This document shows positions 29,690 through 38,414 of a stretch of 64,000 nt of DNA, one piece after another. Position 1 is the stretch's first letter; every line of letters starts with the position of its first letter. The DNA is from Stenotrophomonas maltophilia (GTDB lineage: Bacteria > Pseudomonadota > Gammaproteobacteria > Xanthomonadales > Xanthomonadaceae). The position numbers and the translations under genes were made by a program. Under the pieces are notes generated by a model that was not told the DNA's origin, made no database searches, and was given only the letters and a program-made list of their open reading frames with translations. The stretch is from the NCBI RefSeq assembly GCF_004684085.1, contig NZ_SRHZ01000046.1, forward strand, positions 1 through 64,000, written 5' to 3'.

Positions 29690-30850
29690 TCATCCGTTGT
29701 CCGGATGAACGATCACCTGCCACTCGGTGCCATCAAATCGCGTCAGGTCCCAGGGTGTCAGCACCCACAGCACGCCATCCACGGAACTGATGTCGACGAT
29801 CGTCGCTTCTCTCAGCTCGTCGGGGATGCCTTCCAGCAGGGGTTCAACTACGCCGGTTTCGAGGCTATAGACGTACAGGCCTCCATATTCAGTGCCGATG
29901 AAGATCTGTTGCCCATGTTGGCAGGCCGAATTGAAGTTGATGTCCTCGCTTGCGTCGTGGCGTAGGTGCTCGAATCCAGTGGAAATGTCGCCCGTAATGA
30001 TGGTGCCTTCCTTGCCGACAAAGACGAGGCGACCTTGGTCGGTTCTGCAGGCGTGAAACAGCTCCGCAGTGGTGACTTGTTCGGGCAGCGTCCAGTTCAA
30101 GCCATTCCAGTGCGCAATCAGGCCATCAGAGCCGATTGCGTAGAGGTCTGCTGGACCGGTTCCGCAGAGGTCGTTCACACTGGGCACGTCAACACTGGCG
30201 AGCCACTCCCTGTACTCAGGGTCTTTGCGGCCCTCAGCAATCTGGCCGCGCGTTTCGTCGAACTTCCGGCGCAACTCGGCCTCACGATTCGCTGGATCAG
30301 TGGGTAGTGGGGCAGCGGCGTCAAGTTCAAATATGTGGCCGCAATACAAAAGCCACGTTTCGAAGTCCATTGAATCAAGATCGTCCTCGAGACTCCTGCG
30401 CTCGGGTGCGGGGAAGTGTGTGGGAAGTTGAGTCCACCCAGCTTCGTTGCGGTGATAGATCATTCCGTGCACACCGCAGCAGAATAGATCTTCACCCAGC
30501 TGCCGAATGCGGGTGAGGCCGCCCGTATCCGCATTCACGCGCTCAATCGTGGCGCCAGCGCGGCCGTAGCATTCCAGCTGGCCCCAATAGTCCAGCGCGA
30601 GTATGCGCTGTGGGCCACCGCTGTCTTCTGGTGGGATGAATAGTGTGGACATGACCTGGAAGTCCAGCAGGTCATGATGGAACCATCCTTCCTGGGGTAC
30701 ACGGCCAAAGACGAACATCCGGGTGGGTGGGCCGGGATCGGGGTCGTAGTGTTCATGGCCTGGGCCGAGGGCTGCAGCCAGATAGTAGATGTCCGCATTG
30801 ACAGCGCAGCCGGCAACGAACTCCAGAGCATTGGAATCGGGATCGCGCAT
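29690..30850 (-). CDS. orphan beta-propeller-like protein
   Basis: 386 residues, unrecognised family. Weak repeats of about 45 residues fit a propeller, for example DLYAIGSDGLIAHWNGLNW, LVFVGKEGTIITG and LWVLTPWDLTRFDGTEW. There is no signal peptide or membrane segment. Base composition looks less G+C-rich than its neighbours, and the gene interrupts the conserved lolA-rarA pair on the opposite strand, flanked by palindromic repeats. These are signs of recent acquisition. A role in an effector/immunity or sensing system is speculation. Confidence 0.7.
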   Translation of the reverse strand: MRDPDSNALEFVAGCAVNADIYYLAAALGPGHEHYDPDPGPPTRMFVFGRVPQEGWFHHDLLDFQVMSTLFIPPEDSGGPQRILALDYWGQLECYGRAGATIERVNADTGGLTRIRQLGEDLFCCGVHGMIYHRNEAGWTQLPTHFPAPERRSLEDDLDSMDFETWLLYCGHIFELDAAAPLPTDPANREAELRRKFDETRGQIAEGRKDPEYREWLASVDVPSVNDLCGTGPADLYAIGSDGLIAHWNGLNWTLPEQVTTAELFHACRTDQGRLVFVGKEGTIITGDISTGFEHLRHDASEDINFNSACQHGQQIFIGTEYGGLYVYSLETGVVEPLLEGIPDELREATIVDISSVDGVLWVLTPWDLTRFDGTEWQVIVHPDNG

Positions 30851-30994
30851 GTGTGGGTTCTGAAGGGTTGAGTTTCAAATTCTCGGTTACTGATGTGGAT
30901 GCACGGACCCCGGGAAAGAACGCCCTATGTGAATCAGTGGCTTACCGATGTATGGGTGGCGCCGGCTCCGGCTCATTTCCGACACATTGCGGGG

Positions 30995-31018
30995 CTGCCG
31001 GCCAGCGGCCGGCACTAC
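30995..31018. repeat. SMAG palindrome
   Basis: CTGCCGGCCAGCGGCCGGCA followed by CTAC, in the gap before rarA. Confidence 0.65.
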
Positions 31019-31053
31019 CAGAGCTCGTCCGGCGATACCGTTGGGCGTCGCGG

Positions 31054-31066
31054 TACAATGACCGCG
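31054..31066 (+). promoter_or_regulatory. -10 element placing rarA as a leaderless gene
   Basis: TACAAT lies 6 nt before the GTG start, with no Shine-Dalgarno sequence, matching the geometry at clpS and aat. Confidence 0.5.
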
Positions 31067-32427
31067 TGCCAAGACATCGCTCCACTTCATTCCCCGGCCC
31101 CGATCTGCTGAGCGTTGATCGGGAACACATGCGCCCGCTGGCCGAGCGCATGCGCCCCCGCACCCTGGACGAAATGGTCGGGCAGAAGCGTCTGCTCGCG
31201 CCCGACAGTGCGCTGCGTCGCGCAGTCGAATCCGGTCGCGTGCACTCGATGATCCTGTGGGGGCCGCCGGGCTGCGGCAAGACCACATTGGCGCTGCTGC
31301 TGGCCGAGTACTCCGATGCCGAGTTCCGGGCCATCTCCGCCGTGCTGTCCGGTCTGCCGGAAGTGCGCCAGGTGCTGGCCGAGGCCGCGCAGCGCTTTGC
31401 CGAAGGCCGCCGAACCGTGCTGTTCGTGGACGAGGTGCACCGCTTCAACAAGGCGCAGCAGGATGCATTCCTGCCGCACATCGAGCGCGGCACGATCCTG
31501 TTCGTCGGCGCCACCACCGAGAACCCGTCCTTCGAGCTGAACTCGGCACTGCTGTCGCGTTGCCGCGTGCATGTGCTGGAGGGCGTTTCGCCGACCGACA
31601 TCGTCGAGGCGCTGGAGCGTGCGCTGGGTGATCGCGAGCGCGGCCTGGGCGAGGAAGGCATCGAGGTTGGTCCCGAACTGCTGCTGGAAATCGCCACCGC
31701 CGCCGATGGCGACGTGCGCCGTGCGCTGACCCTGTTGGAGATCGCCGCCGAGCTGGCGGGCGGGGAGGGCGGTCGCATCACCCCGCAGACCCTGACCCAG
31801 GTGCTGGCCGACCGCACCCGTCGCTTCGACAAGGGCGGCGAGCAGTTCTACGACCAGATCTCCGCGCTGCACAAGTCGGTACGCAGTTCCAACCCGGATG
31901 CCGCGCTGTACTGGCTGACCCGCATGCTGGATGGCGGTTGCGACCCGTCGTATCTGGCGCGCCGGCTGACCCGCATGGCCATCGAGGACATCGGCCTGGC
32001 CGATCCGCGCGCGCAGAGCATGGCGCTGGAAGCCTGGGACATCTACGAGCGGCTGGGTAGCCCAGAGGGCGAGCTCGCGTTCGCGCAGCTGGTGCTCTAT
32101 CTGGCCAGCACCGCCAAGTCGAATGCCGGCTATGCCGCCTTCAACCAGGCCAAGGCCGACGTGCGCGAGAGCGGTACCGAAGAAGTGCCGCTGCACCTGC
32201 GCAATGCGCCGACCAAGCTGATGAAGGAGCTGGGCTACGGCGCCGAGTACCAGTACGACCATGACGCCGAAGGCGGCATCGCGCTGGACCAGACCGGTTT
32301 CCCGGATGCGATGGGTGAGCGCGTGTACTACAACCCGGTGCCGCGCGGGCTGGAAATCAAGTTGAAGGAAAAGCTGGATCGGCTGCGCGCCGAGCGTGAG
32401 GCGGCAAGGGCCGCTAAGGGTCGCTGA
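31066..32427 (+). CDS. rarA: replication-associated recombination protein RarA (MgsA)
   Basis: 453 residues. This AAA+ ATPase of the clamp-loader family acts at stalled forks. Walker A is GPPGCGKT (66-73), Walker B is LFVDEVHRFNKAQQD, sensor 1 is VGATTENPSFE, and the C-terminal tetramerisation part has PLHLRNAPTKLMKELGYG. The GTG at 31066 is chosen because the N-terminal LLSVDREHMRPLAERMRP aligns with E. coli RarA; an internal ATG at 31129 would remove it. Confidence 0.96.
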   Translation: MPRHRSTSFPGPDLLSVDREHMRPLAERMRPRTLDEMVGQKRLLAPDSALRRAVESGRVHSMILWGPPGCGKTTLALLLAEYSDAEFRAISAVLSGLPEVRQVLAEAAQRFAEGRRTVLFVDEVHRFNKAQQDAFLPHIERGTILFVGATTENPSFELNSALLSRCRVHVLEGVSPTDIVEALERALGDRERGLGEEGIEVGPELLLEIATAADGDVRRALTLLEIAAELAGGEGGRITPQTLTQVLADRTRRFDKGGEQFYDQISALHKSVRSSNPDAALYWLTRMLDGGCDPSYLARRLTRMAIEDIGLADPRAQSMALEAWDIYERLGSPEGELAFAQLVLYLASTAKSNAGYAAFNQAKADVRESGTEEVPLHLRNAPTKLMKELGYGAEYQYDHDAEGGIALDQTGFPDAMGERVYYNPVPRGLEIKLKEKLDRLRAEREAARAAKGR

Positions 32428-32436
32428 GCCCGCTTG

Positions 32437-32516
32437 TGTAGCGTCGAGCCATGCGCGACTTCGCTCCTGGCCGGGTTGTTGGCACATTCGGTAAAGCAGT
32501 CGAGCATGGCTCGACC
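32437..32516. repeat. SMAG pair
   Basis: GTAGCGTCGAGCCATGCGCGAC and, about 50 bp on, AGTCGAGCATGGCTCGAC, in opposite orientations between rarA and the DUF805 gene. Confidence 0.65.
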
Positions 32517-32584
32517 AGTGACAATATTGTTCCCGGCGCCTGCATTTGGCACACTGCGCGGCCACTTTTTCAAGGATCGATGCC

Positions 32585-32974
32585 GTGCAGGAAATGATTC
32601 TGCCGTTGAAGCGCTACGCCCAGTTCGAGGGTCGCGCCAACCGCCGCGAATACTGGATGTACCAGCTGTTCCTGTTCCTGGTCGCAACGGCAGTGATGCT
32701 GCTGGCCGGTGTATTGGCGATCCTCCTGCGCAACAGTGCCGATGCGCTGGCCGGCATCCTGATCGGCATGGTGGTGCTGCTGTGTGTGATGTGGCTGGTC
32801 ACGATCGTGCCGCTGATCGCGGTGACCGTACGCCGCCTGCATGACTGCAATCAGTCGGGCTGGCTGTTCCTGCTGGCGCTTGTGCCGGGCGGTGGAATCG
32901 TGATCATGATTTTCTCGCTGCTGCCGGGTACGCCACAGGAAAACCCATATGGTCCGGTGCCTGCGGGGCCGTGA
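32585..32974 (+). CDS. DUF805 membrane protein
   Basis: 129 residues. It has the family signature YAQFEGRANRREYWMYQLF at the N terminus, two or three membrane segments (about 25-45, 55-85, 100-115) and the RRLHDCNQSGW motif before the last one. The function is unknown; relatives are small inner-membrane proteins. The GTG start is supported by AAGGA 8 nt upstream; the ATG three codons later is less well placed. Confidence 0.88.
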   Translation: MQEMILPLKRYAQFEGRANRREYWMYQLFLFLVATAVMLLAGVLAILLRNSADALAGILIGMVVLLCVMWLVTIVPLIAVTVRRLHDCNQSGWLFLLALVPGGGIVIMIFSLLPGTPQENPYGPVPAGP

Positions 32975-32979
32975 TCTTG

Positions 32980-33007
32980 CATGAGTCGAGCATGGCTCGA
33001 CTCCACA
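32980..33007. repeat. SMAG-like palindrome
   Basis: GAGTCGAGCATGGCTCGACTC just before the bidirectional terminator. Confidence 0.6.
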
Positions 33008-33021
33008 GGGGCAGAGAAAAG

Positions 33022-33042
33022 AAGCCGGCGTTTCGCCGGCTT
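33022..33042. terminator. bidirectional terminator
   Basis: A 9-bp stem AAGCCGGCG/CGCCGGCTT with a 3-nt loop. T-rich on both sides (CGTCTTT rightwards, CTTTTCTC leftwards). It serves the DUF805 gene and the converging OB-fold gene. Confidence 0.8.
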
Positions 33043-33047
33043 CGTCT

Positions 33048-33422
33048 TTACTTGATGGCGCAATCGCCAAAGGACAGATAGTCCGAGCCGGAGCTGAACT
33101 GCAGCGTGCAGCTGGCAGTGAACACGGCGCCTTCTTCCAGTGCGCCGAGCTTGGCGGCCTGCGGGTCGTCGGAGGTGGTCAGCCGGGCCAGGACGTTGCC
33201 CTGGTCATCGCCGGCCTCGATCAGTGGCTCGCCCTGCAGGTTGCTGGAAACACCCAGCGCCACGGCGGTGAAGGTCACCGTCTGGTTGAGTTCTTCCATG
33301 CTCAGGGTCGAGTAACCGGCTTCTTCGTAGGCCTGGTAGAGCGTGGGCAGGTCCTGCGCGGCATGGGCGGCCAGCGGTGCTAGCAGGCTGAGGGAGAGTG
33401 CGATCAGGCGGGTGCGCTTCAA
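33048..33422 (-). CDS. exported OB-fold (tRNA_anti-like) protein
   Basis: 124 residues from a TTG start; GAGAAC lies upstream. A signal peptide (LKRTRLIALSLSLLAPLAAHA) is followed by a single OB-like domain: TVTFTAVALGV..., LIEAGDDQGNVLARL, EEGAVFTASCTLQF and YLSFGDCAIK, with a Cys pair likely forming a disulfide. The pattern fits the tRNA_anti-like exported family, which has no known nucleic-acid role. An ATG start further upstream would add an unnatural N terminus. Confidence 0.75.
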   Translation of the reverse strand: MKRTRLIALSLSLLAPLAAHAAQDLPTLYQAYEEAGYSTLSMEELNQTVTFTAVALGVSSNLQGEPLIEAGDDQGNVLARLTTSDDPQAAKLGALEEGAVFTASCTLQFSSGSDYLSFGDCAIK

Positions 33423-33462
33423 GGTGTTCTCGCAGTCACGGGATCCAATCCCGTGGGTGGTG

Positions 33463-33560
33463 GTCGGTACATCCACGGCATGCGTGGATGCGTGCAGCAA
33501 TGGACAGGGCGCGGCCGGCGGCTCGATCGTCCATCCATCCGCAGCCCTGCGAGGGTAGGG
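33463..33560. repeat. SMAG and GTAGGGCGC palindromes
   Basis: A TCCACGGCATGCGTGGA unit and, about 70 bp on, GTAGGGCGCTCCTGCGCCC. They lie in the roughly 320-bp gap between the OB-fold gene and the iron operon. The rest of the gap holds the Fur-like box and otherwise nothing recognised. Confidence 0.6.
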
Positions 33561-33664
33561 CGCTCCTGCGCCCCGTTGTCCGGGAAAATAGTGGATTCGG
33601 TGTTTCCGGCGCAACCGGGAAACGTGAATTCATCGCGCGCGTGATACACAGCGTGACGTTCGAT

Positions 33665-33683
33665 CGATGTGATAATCATTCGC
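33665..33683 (+). promoter_or_regulatory. Fur-box-like site
   Basis: GATAATCATT within a 19-bp window matches the classical Fur box at about 12 positions, strongly in its right half. It lies about 60 bp before the esterase ATG, over the expected promoter, and the downstream operon encodes iron/hemin uptake functions. Confidence 0.65.
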
Positions 33684-33744
33684 GTTTAAGGTAGACTGCG
33701 GTCCCTTGTGAACCAGCGGCCCTGGGCCGCTTCTGCCGCCGCTG

Positions 33745-34773
33745 ATGAAGCATTTCGTCCCGCCTTCGCGCCGTGGTCCGCTGGCCCGCGGCCTGGCCGC
33801 CTTGATGATGGGTCTGCTCCTGGCCACCCCGTACGCCCATGCACAGCAGCGCAATCCGCTGCAGAAGATCGGCCACACCGTGCTCGACGAGCCGGCGGCC
33901 AGCTATCGCTTCGAGCATTTCGTGGTGGACAGCCCGGACCAGCAGCGCCGTTGGCGGGTGAACCTGGCGATCCCGACCAAGGCCGGCAAGACGCCATCCC
34001 CAGTGCTGTACGCGCTGGACGGCAACGCCGTCGCCATGGTGCTGGACCAGCCGCTGCTGGCCGAGCTGGCCGCGCGCAAGGCGCCGCCGGTACTGGTGCT
34101 GATCGGCTACGACAACGACCTGCGCATCGATTCCAAGGCGCGCACCCGCGACTACACCGCGTGGATCGACCGTGCCGACGATGAGAGCGGCACAACCCAG
34201 GCGGTCGGCGGTGGTGCTGCGGCCTTCCTGGATGTGATCGAACGCCGCATCAAGCCGGAAGTCGAGCGTCGCGCACGCATCGATACGCAGCAGCAAGCAC
34301 TGTGGGGGCACTCGCTGGGTGGACTGTTCGTGCTCAACGCGCTGTACACCCGCCCCGCAGCCTTCCAGTCCTATCTGGCGGCCAGTCCGTCGCTGTGGTG
34401 GAGCCAAGGCGCGGCGCTGGGTGATCCGGAACAGCAGTTCGTGCAGAACGTGCACGGCCAGCCGGTAAAGCTGTGGCTGATGCTGGGCGGTGCCGAGCGT
34501 GTCGGCGATCGCGGCAAGCGCGACATGAACAACCCGCGCGTGGTTGCACACCTGCGCCGCATCGGTGGCGCCACCCCGGATGCAGCGATGCAGCTGTCCG
34601 AACGGCTGGGCAAGGTGCCGGGCCTGAGCGTGCAGTACCGTGAGTTCGACGGCCTCGGCCACGGCCCGATGCTGCCCGCTTCGTTCCACGCTGCGCTGCA
34701 TGAGTTGTATGGCGTGACCGACCGCAGTGCCGGCGACGGCGCGCCCAACGGTGGTGACAACGCCGCCGAATGA
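33745..34773 (+). CDS. exported esterase-D/siderophore-esterase-like hydrolase
   Basis: 342 residues with a signal peptide (about 1-33). The alpha/beta-hydrolase core has the nucleophile elbow GHSLGG (S190), an Asp region and a His in GLGHGPM. It resembles IroE/Fes-type periplasmic esterases that open catecholate siderophore lactones. It is the first gene after the Fur-like box and precedes a propeller protein and a hemin ABC transporter, so release of iron from imported chelates is a reasonable inference. The substrate is not visible. Confidence 0.85.
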   Translation: MKHFVPPSRRGPLARGLAALMMGLLLATPYAHAQQRNPLQKIGHTVLDEPAASYRFEHFVVDSPDQQRRWRVNLAIPTKAGKTPSPVLYALDGNAVAMVLDQPLLAELAARKAPPVLVLIGYDNDLRIDSKARTRDYTAWIDRADDESGTTQAVGGGAAAFLDVIERRIKPEVERRARIDTQQQALWGHSLGGLFVLNALYTRPAAFQSYLAASPSLWWSQGAALGDPEQQFVQNVHGQPVKLWLMLGGAERVGDRGKRDMNNPRVVAHLRRIGGATPDAAMQLSERLGKVPGLSVQYREFDGLGHGPMLPASFHAALHELYGVTDRSAGDGAPNGGDNAAE

Positions 34774-34896
34774 ATCCCTTCGCGCGCCAAAGGCGTGCGA
34801 CCCCACTACCCAGGCGAGGCTGCCGATGTGCAGCGGCCCAGGCAACCGATGAATCCCGCGTCACGTGGCGCGGCCTACGTGTGCAAGGAGCCTTCC

Positions 34897-36273
34897 ATGT
34901 CGTTCCGTCCGTCTTTCCGTCTCACCTCTCTCGCCGCCGGCCTGTTGCTGGCCGTGACCGCCACCGCACAGCCGGTGTTCGACCAGCCGGCCAATGCCAC
35001 CTTCAAGGGTGAAGTCGTCTCACGTGGTGAGAACGTGGTTCCCGGCAGCACTGCCGACGTGGTCGGTCGTGGTTTCGTGCCGGGCCAGAAAGTCAGCCTG
35101 CTGCGTGGCGACAACGTGCTCAACACGCAGCCGCTGGTGGTCGATGCCGATGGCAACTTCAAGACCCAGCTGAGCATTCCGGCCGACGCGGTGCCGGGTA
35201 CCCACCCGGTGGTGGTGCGTGCCAGCCAGCCGGCCGCAGCCACCGTGCTGAAGCTGCGCGTGTCGCCGCAGCTGCCGTTGTCCGGCCAGGCGCAGTTCGC
35301 CACCCAGTCCAACAGGCTGGTGCCGGGCCTGTACCAGTCCGCCTACAGCGCCGCCAGCAATGCGGTGTTCGTGACCTCGGCCGTGGGCCGCCCGCCGGTG
35401 ACCCAGTCGCAGCTGCTGAAGCTGGACCCGAAGTCGCTGAAGGTGACCAAGGCGATCACCCCGGCGCAGGTGCCGGGCAGCACCAACGGTGCGGTGTACG
35501 CGGTCTACGGCGTCGGCGTGGATGACACCAACGGCAACGTGTGGGTCACCAACACCCGCCAGAACTCCATCGCAGTCTATCGCCAGAAGGACCTGTCGCT
35601 GGTCCACCAGTTCCCGGTCGACACCGTGCCGCATGCGCGCGATGTGGTGGTCGATGGCACCCACGGCAAGGTGTTCGCCTCGGCCACGGGTGAAGACCAC
35701 CTGTCAGTGTTCGATGCCAAGACCCTCAAGGAGCTGCCGGCGGTGACGCTGGAATCCGGCGTGGATGACGGCAAGTTCACCCCGATGAGCCTGGTGCTGG
35801 ACGAAAAGGCTGGCAAGCTGTTCACCGTCAGCATCGGCACCCCGGAAGCGGCGGTGATCGATGTGGCCAGCGGCAAGGTCGAGAAGGTCATCGACCTGGG
35901 CAACTCGATCAGTGCCTCGGGCGTGGCCTTCGACGCAGCGCGCAACCGCCTGTACGTGGCCTCGCAGGGCACCGACAACCTGCTGATCGTCGATGTGGCC
36001 GCCGGCAAGGTGCTGCACGACGTGCCGGTTGGCGCCGGTGCGCTGAACGTTGCCTTCGATGATGCCTCCGGCCTGGCCTACGTCAGCAACCGTGGCGCTG
36101 GCACGGTGACCGTGGTGAATGGTGACGGCAAGGTGGTCGCCAACCTCGACGGCGGCACGCTGCCGAACCATGTCCGTGCCGATGGCAAGGGCAACGTGTT
36201 CGCGGTGAACAAGTCGCGTGGCGCCGAAGACCCGAAGGGTGACCGCATCACCCGCATCACCCCGAAGCAGTAA
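34897..36273 (+). CDS. exported YncE-like beta-propeller protein
   Basis: 458 residues; AAGGAG 7 nt before the ATG. A signal peptide (about 1-25) and an Ig-like N-terminal domain (about 30-125) are followed by a seven-bladed propeller with repeats such as GNVWVTNTRQNSIAVY, GKVFASATGEDHLSVFD, NRLYVASQGTDNLLIVD and LAYVSNRGAGTVTVV. YncE of E. coli is iron-regulated and periplasmic. Position in the iron operon suggests a chaperone or ligand-binding role. Confidence 0.88.
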   Translation: MSFRPSFRLTSLAAGLLLAVTATAQPVFDQPANATFKGEVVSRGENVVPGSTADVVGRGFVPGQKVSLLRGDNVLNTQPLVVDADGNFKTQLSIPADAVPGTHPVVVRASQPAAATVLKLRVSPQLPLSGQAQFATQSNRLVPGLYQSAYSAASNAVFVTSAVGRPPVTQSQLLKLDPKSLKVTKAITPAQVPGSTNGAVYAVYGVGVDDTNGNVWVTNTRQNSIAVYRQKDLSLVHQFPVDTVPHARDVVVDGTHGKVFASATGEDHLSVFDAKTLKELPAVTLESGVDDGKFTPMSLVLDEKAGKLFTVSIGTPEAAVIDVASGKVEKVIDLGNSISASGVAFDAARNRLYVASQGTDNLLIVDVAAGKVLHDVPVGAGALNVAFDDASGLAYVSNRGAGTVTVVNGDGKVVANLDGGTLPNHVRADGKGNVFAVNKSRGAEDPKGDRITRITPKQ

Positions 36274-36324
36274 GTCACAGGGCAGGCCGGCGTGCGCGTC
36301 GCCCTGCCAGCAAGGAGAATGACC

Positions 36325-37374
36325 ATGAACATCGCGTCCCGTCTGCGCCTGTGTGCGCTCCCGCTGGCCGTTTCGCTGGCGCTGGCCGCCTGTGGCGGCC
36401 CGTCGGCTCCCTCCGATGCCAAGAAACCTGCCGAGCCGCCCGCGGCAACGACGGCGGCTGCGGAAGCCGCGTTGCCGGCAGGCTGGCAGCGCGTGGCCGG
36501 TGCCGAAATGCCGGCCGTGCATGACCAGAAGGCCGTGCTGCCGGCCAAGGTGCATTCCGACGATGGCGCTGACATTGAAGTGGCCGATACCAGTCGCATC
36601 ATCGCCGGCGGCGACGATGTCATCGCGGTGATCGAAGCACTGGGGCTGGGCAAGCAGGTGTTCGCCGCACCGACCAATACCACCACCCAGGCTGGCCTGG
36701 CCGCGCCGCATCAGTTCCTGTTCAACCGCACTACCGGCGTGGAGGGCGTGCTGAGCCTGCAGGGCTCGCTGTTCCTCGGCAACAGCCTGCGCCGCCACAC
36801 CGAGCTGGCCAAGAAGCTGCGCGAAGTGGGCGAGCCGGCGGTGGTCATCGATGACCTGCAGCCGGCGCCGGACAAGGTGCGCAAGGTCGCCGCCGCACTA
36901 GGGCTGGCCGAGGCAGGGCAGGTACTTGCCACGCAGGTGCAGCGTCAGCTCGACGAGGCTGCAGCGATTGGCAAGGGCCTGGGCCATGCGCCACGACTGA
37001 TCCATGTGTCGGCAACGGGCGCCGGCGGCTCACCGACCGTAGCCGGCGCCGACAGCGCGCCGGCGCAGCTGATCGCGCTGGCTGGCGGCGTCAACATCGG
37101 CACCGAGGCGGGGGTGAAGAACTACTCGCAGCTGAGCAATGAAGGCGTGGTCGCCGCGGCCCCGGATGTGATCCTGGTGACCGAGCATGACCTGCAGCTG
37201 TTTGGTGGTGCCGAAGGCCTGTGGAAGGCGTACCCGACGTTGAAGCAGACCCCGGCCGGGCAGGCCAACCGGGTCTGGGTGATGCCGGATGTGCAGCTGA
37301 AGTACACCAGCGTCGGTTCCGGTGCGGGCGCGCTAGCGCTGGCCAAGGCCCTGGCGGCGTTGCCGAAGGCATGA
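36325..37374 (+). CDS. hmuT: hemin ABC transporter substrate-binding lipoprotein
   Basis: 349 residues; AAGGAG 7 nt before this ATG makes it preferable to the ATG two codons upstream. The lipobox LALAAC gives an outer-leaflet inner-membrane lipoprotein. The PBP fold (PF01497) includes RIIAGGDDVIAVIEALGLG, GVEGVLSLQGSLFLGN and a C-terminal lobe. It delivers hemin to the permease encoded next, whose ATG overlaps this stop. HmuT is assigned by context plus fold; a vitamin B12 or siderophore ligand is possible. Confidence 0.88.
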   Translation: MNIASRLRLCALPLAVSLALAACGGPSAPSDAKKPAEPPAATTAAAEAALPAGWQRVAGAEMPAVHDQKAVLPAKVHSDDGADIEVADTSRIIAGGDDVIAVIEALGLGKQVFAAPTNTTTQAGLAAPHQFLFNRTTGVEGVLSLQGSLFLGNSLRRHTELAKKLREVGEPAVVIDDLQPAPDKVRKVAAALGLAEAGQVLATQVQRQLDEAAAIGKGLGHAPRLIHVSATGAGGSPTVAGADSAPAQLIALAGGVNIGTEAGVKNYSQLSNEGVVAAAPDVILVTEHDLQLFGGAEGLWKAYPTLKQTPAGQANRVWVMPDVQLKYTSVGSGAGALALAKALAALPKA

Positions 37375-38414
37375 GTCCGGCGGATCGGCGCCGCCGTCGC
37401 GGGCGGACGATGTTGCTGGTGGCGTTGCTGGCACTGCTGGGGGCAGTGCTGGCGTCGTTCGCCGTGGGTCCGTTGCGGTTGCCGCCGCTGGAGGTGATGC
37501 AGGCGCTGGCGGTGAAACTGGGCCTGCTCGATCCGCAGGCGGTCAGCAGCCGCGACCTCGCCGTGGTCTGGCAGCTGCGCATTCCGCGTGCCCTGTTGGG
37601 TGCGATGGTCGGTGCGTCGCTGGCGATGGCCGGTGCCAGCCTGCAGGGCCTGTTCGGCAATCCGCTGGCCGACCCCGGCATCGTCGGCGTCAGCCAGGGA
37701 GCTGCACTGGGCGCGGTGGCCGCCATCGTGCTGGGTGCTGCCGGTGCGGCGGGCTGGCTGGTGCCTGTGGCGGCGTTCGCCGGCGGTGCGCTGGCGATCG
37801 GCCTGACCTACGCGCTGGCACGCCCCGGCAAGGGCAGTGGCAATGCCACGCTGCTGCTGGTCGGTATCGCGATGGCCGCGTTCTGTTCCGCGCTGATCGG
37901 TTTCCTCACTTACATTGCCAGCGAAAGCGAACTGCAGTCGCTGGTGTTCTGGCAGATGGGTTCGCTGGCGCGCGCCAACTGGGCGGATGTGGCGGCCGTG
38001 GTGCCGTTGTTCGCCATCGGCGTGTTCGCGCTGCAGCGACTGGCCACACCGCTGGACATGCTGGCGCTGGGCGAACGCCAGGCACAGCACCTCGGGTTGG
38101 ATGTCACCCGCACGCGGCGTCGCCTGGTGGCGTTCAGTGCGCTGCTGGTGGGGGCAGCGGTGGCGTTTGCCGGTTCGATCAGTTTCGTTGGCCTGGTGGT
38201 GCCGCACGTGGCGCGCCTGCTGGTCGGCCCCGGTCATCGTTGGTTGCTGCCGTTGTCCGGCCTGCTCGGTGCGCTGTTGATCGTGGTGGCCGATACCGCC
38301 GCACGCACGCTGGATCCGCCCGCAGAGATTCCGCTGGGCCTGTTCTCGGCCGCGCTGGGCGCGCCATTCTTCCTCTGGCTGGTGCTGCAGCAGCGCCGCA
38401 AGGCGGCTCCATGA
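37371..38414 (+). CDS. hmuU: FecCD-family permease of hemin transporter
   Basis: 347 residues with about ten membrane segments. Family motifs are RIPRALLGAMVGASLAMAG, QGLFGNPLADPGIVGVSQGA and SFVGLVVPHVARLLVG. The ATG at 37371 overlaps the hmuT stop (ATGA), and its own stop overlaps the hmuV start, so the three are translationally coupled. Confidence 0.94.
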   Translation: MSPADRRRRRGRTMLLVALLALLGAVLASFAVGPLRLPPLEVMQALAVKLGLLDPQAVSSRDLAVVWQLRIPRALLGAMVGASLAMAGASLQGLFGNPLADPGIVGVSQGAALGAVAAIVLGAAGAAGWLVPVAAFAGGALAIGLTYALARPGKGSGNATLLLVGIAMAAFCSALIGFLTYIASESELQSLVFWQMGSLARANWADVAAVVPLFAIGVFALQRLATPLDMLALGERQAQHLGLDVTRTRRRLVAFSALLVGAAVAFAGSISFVGLVVPHVARLLVGPGHRWLLPLSGLLGALLIVVADTAARTLDPPAEIPLGLFSAALGAPFFLWLVLQQRRKAAP

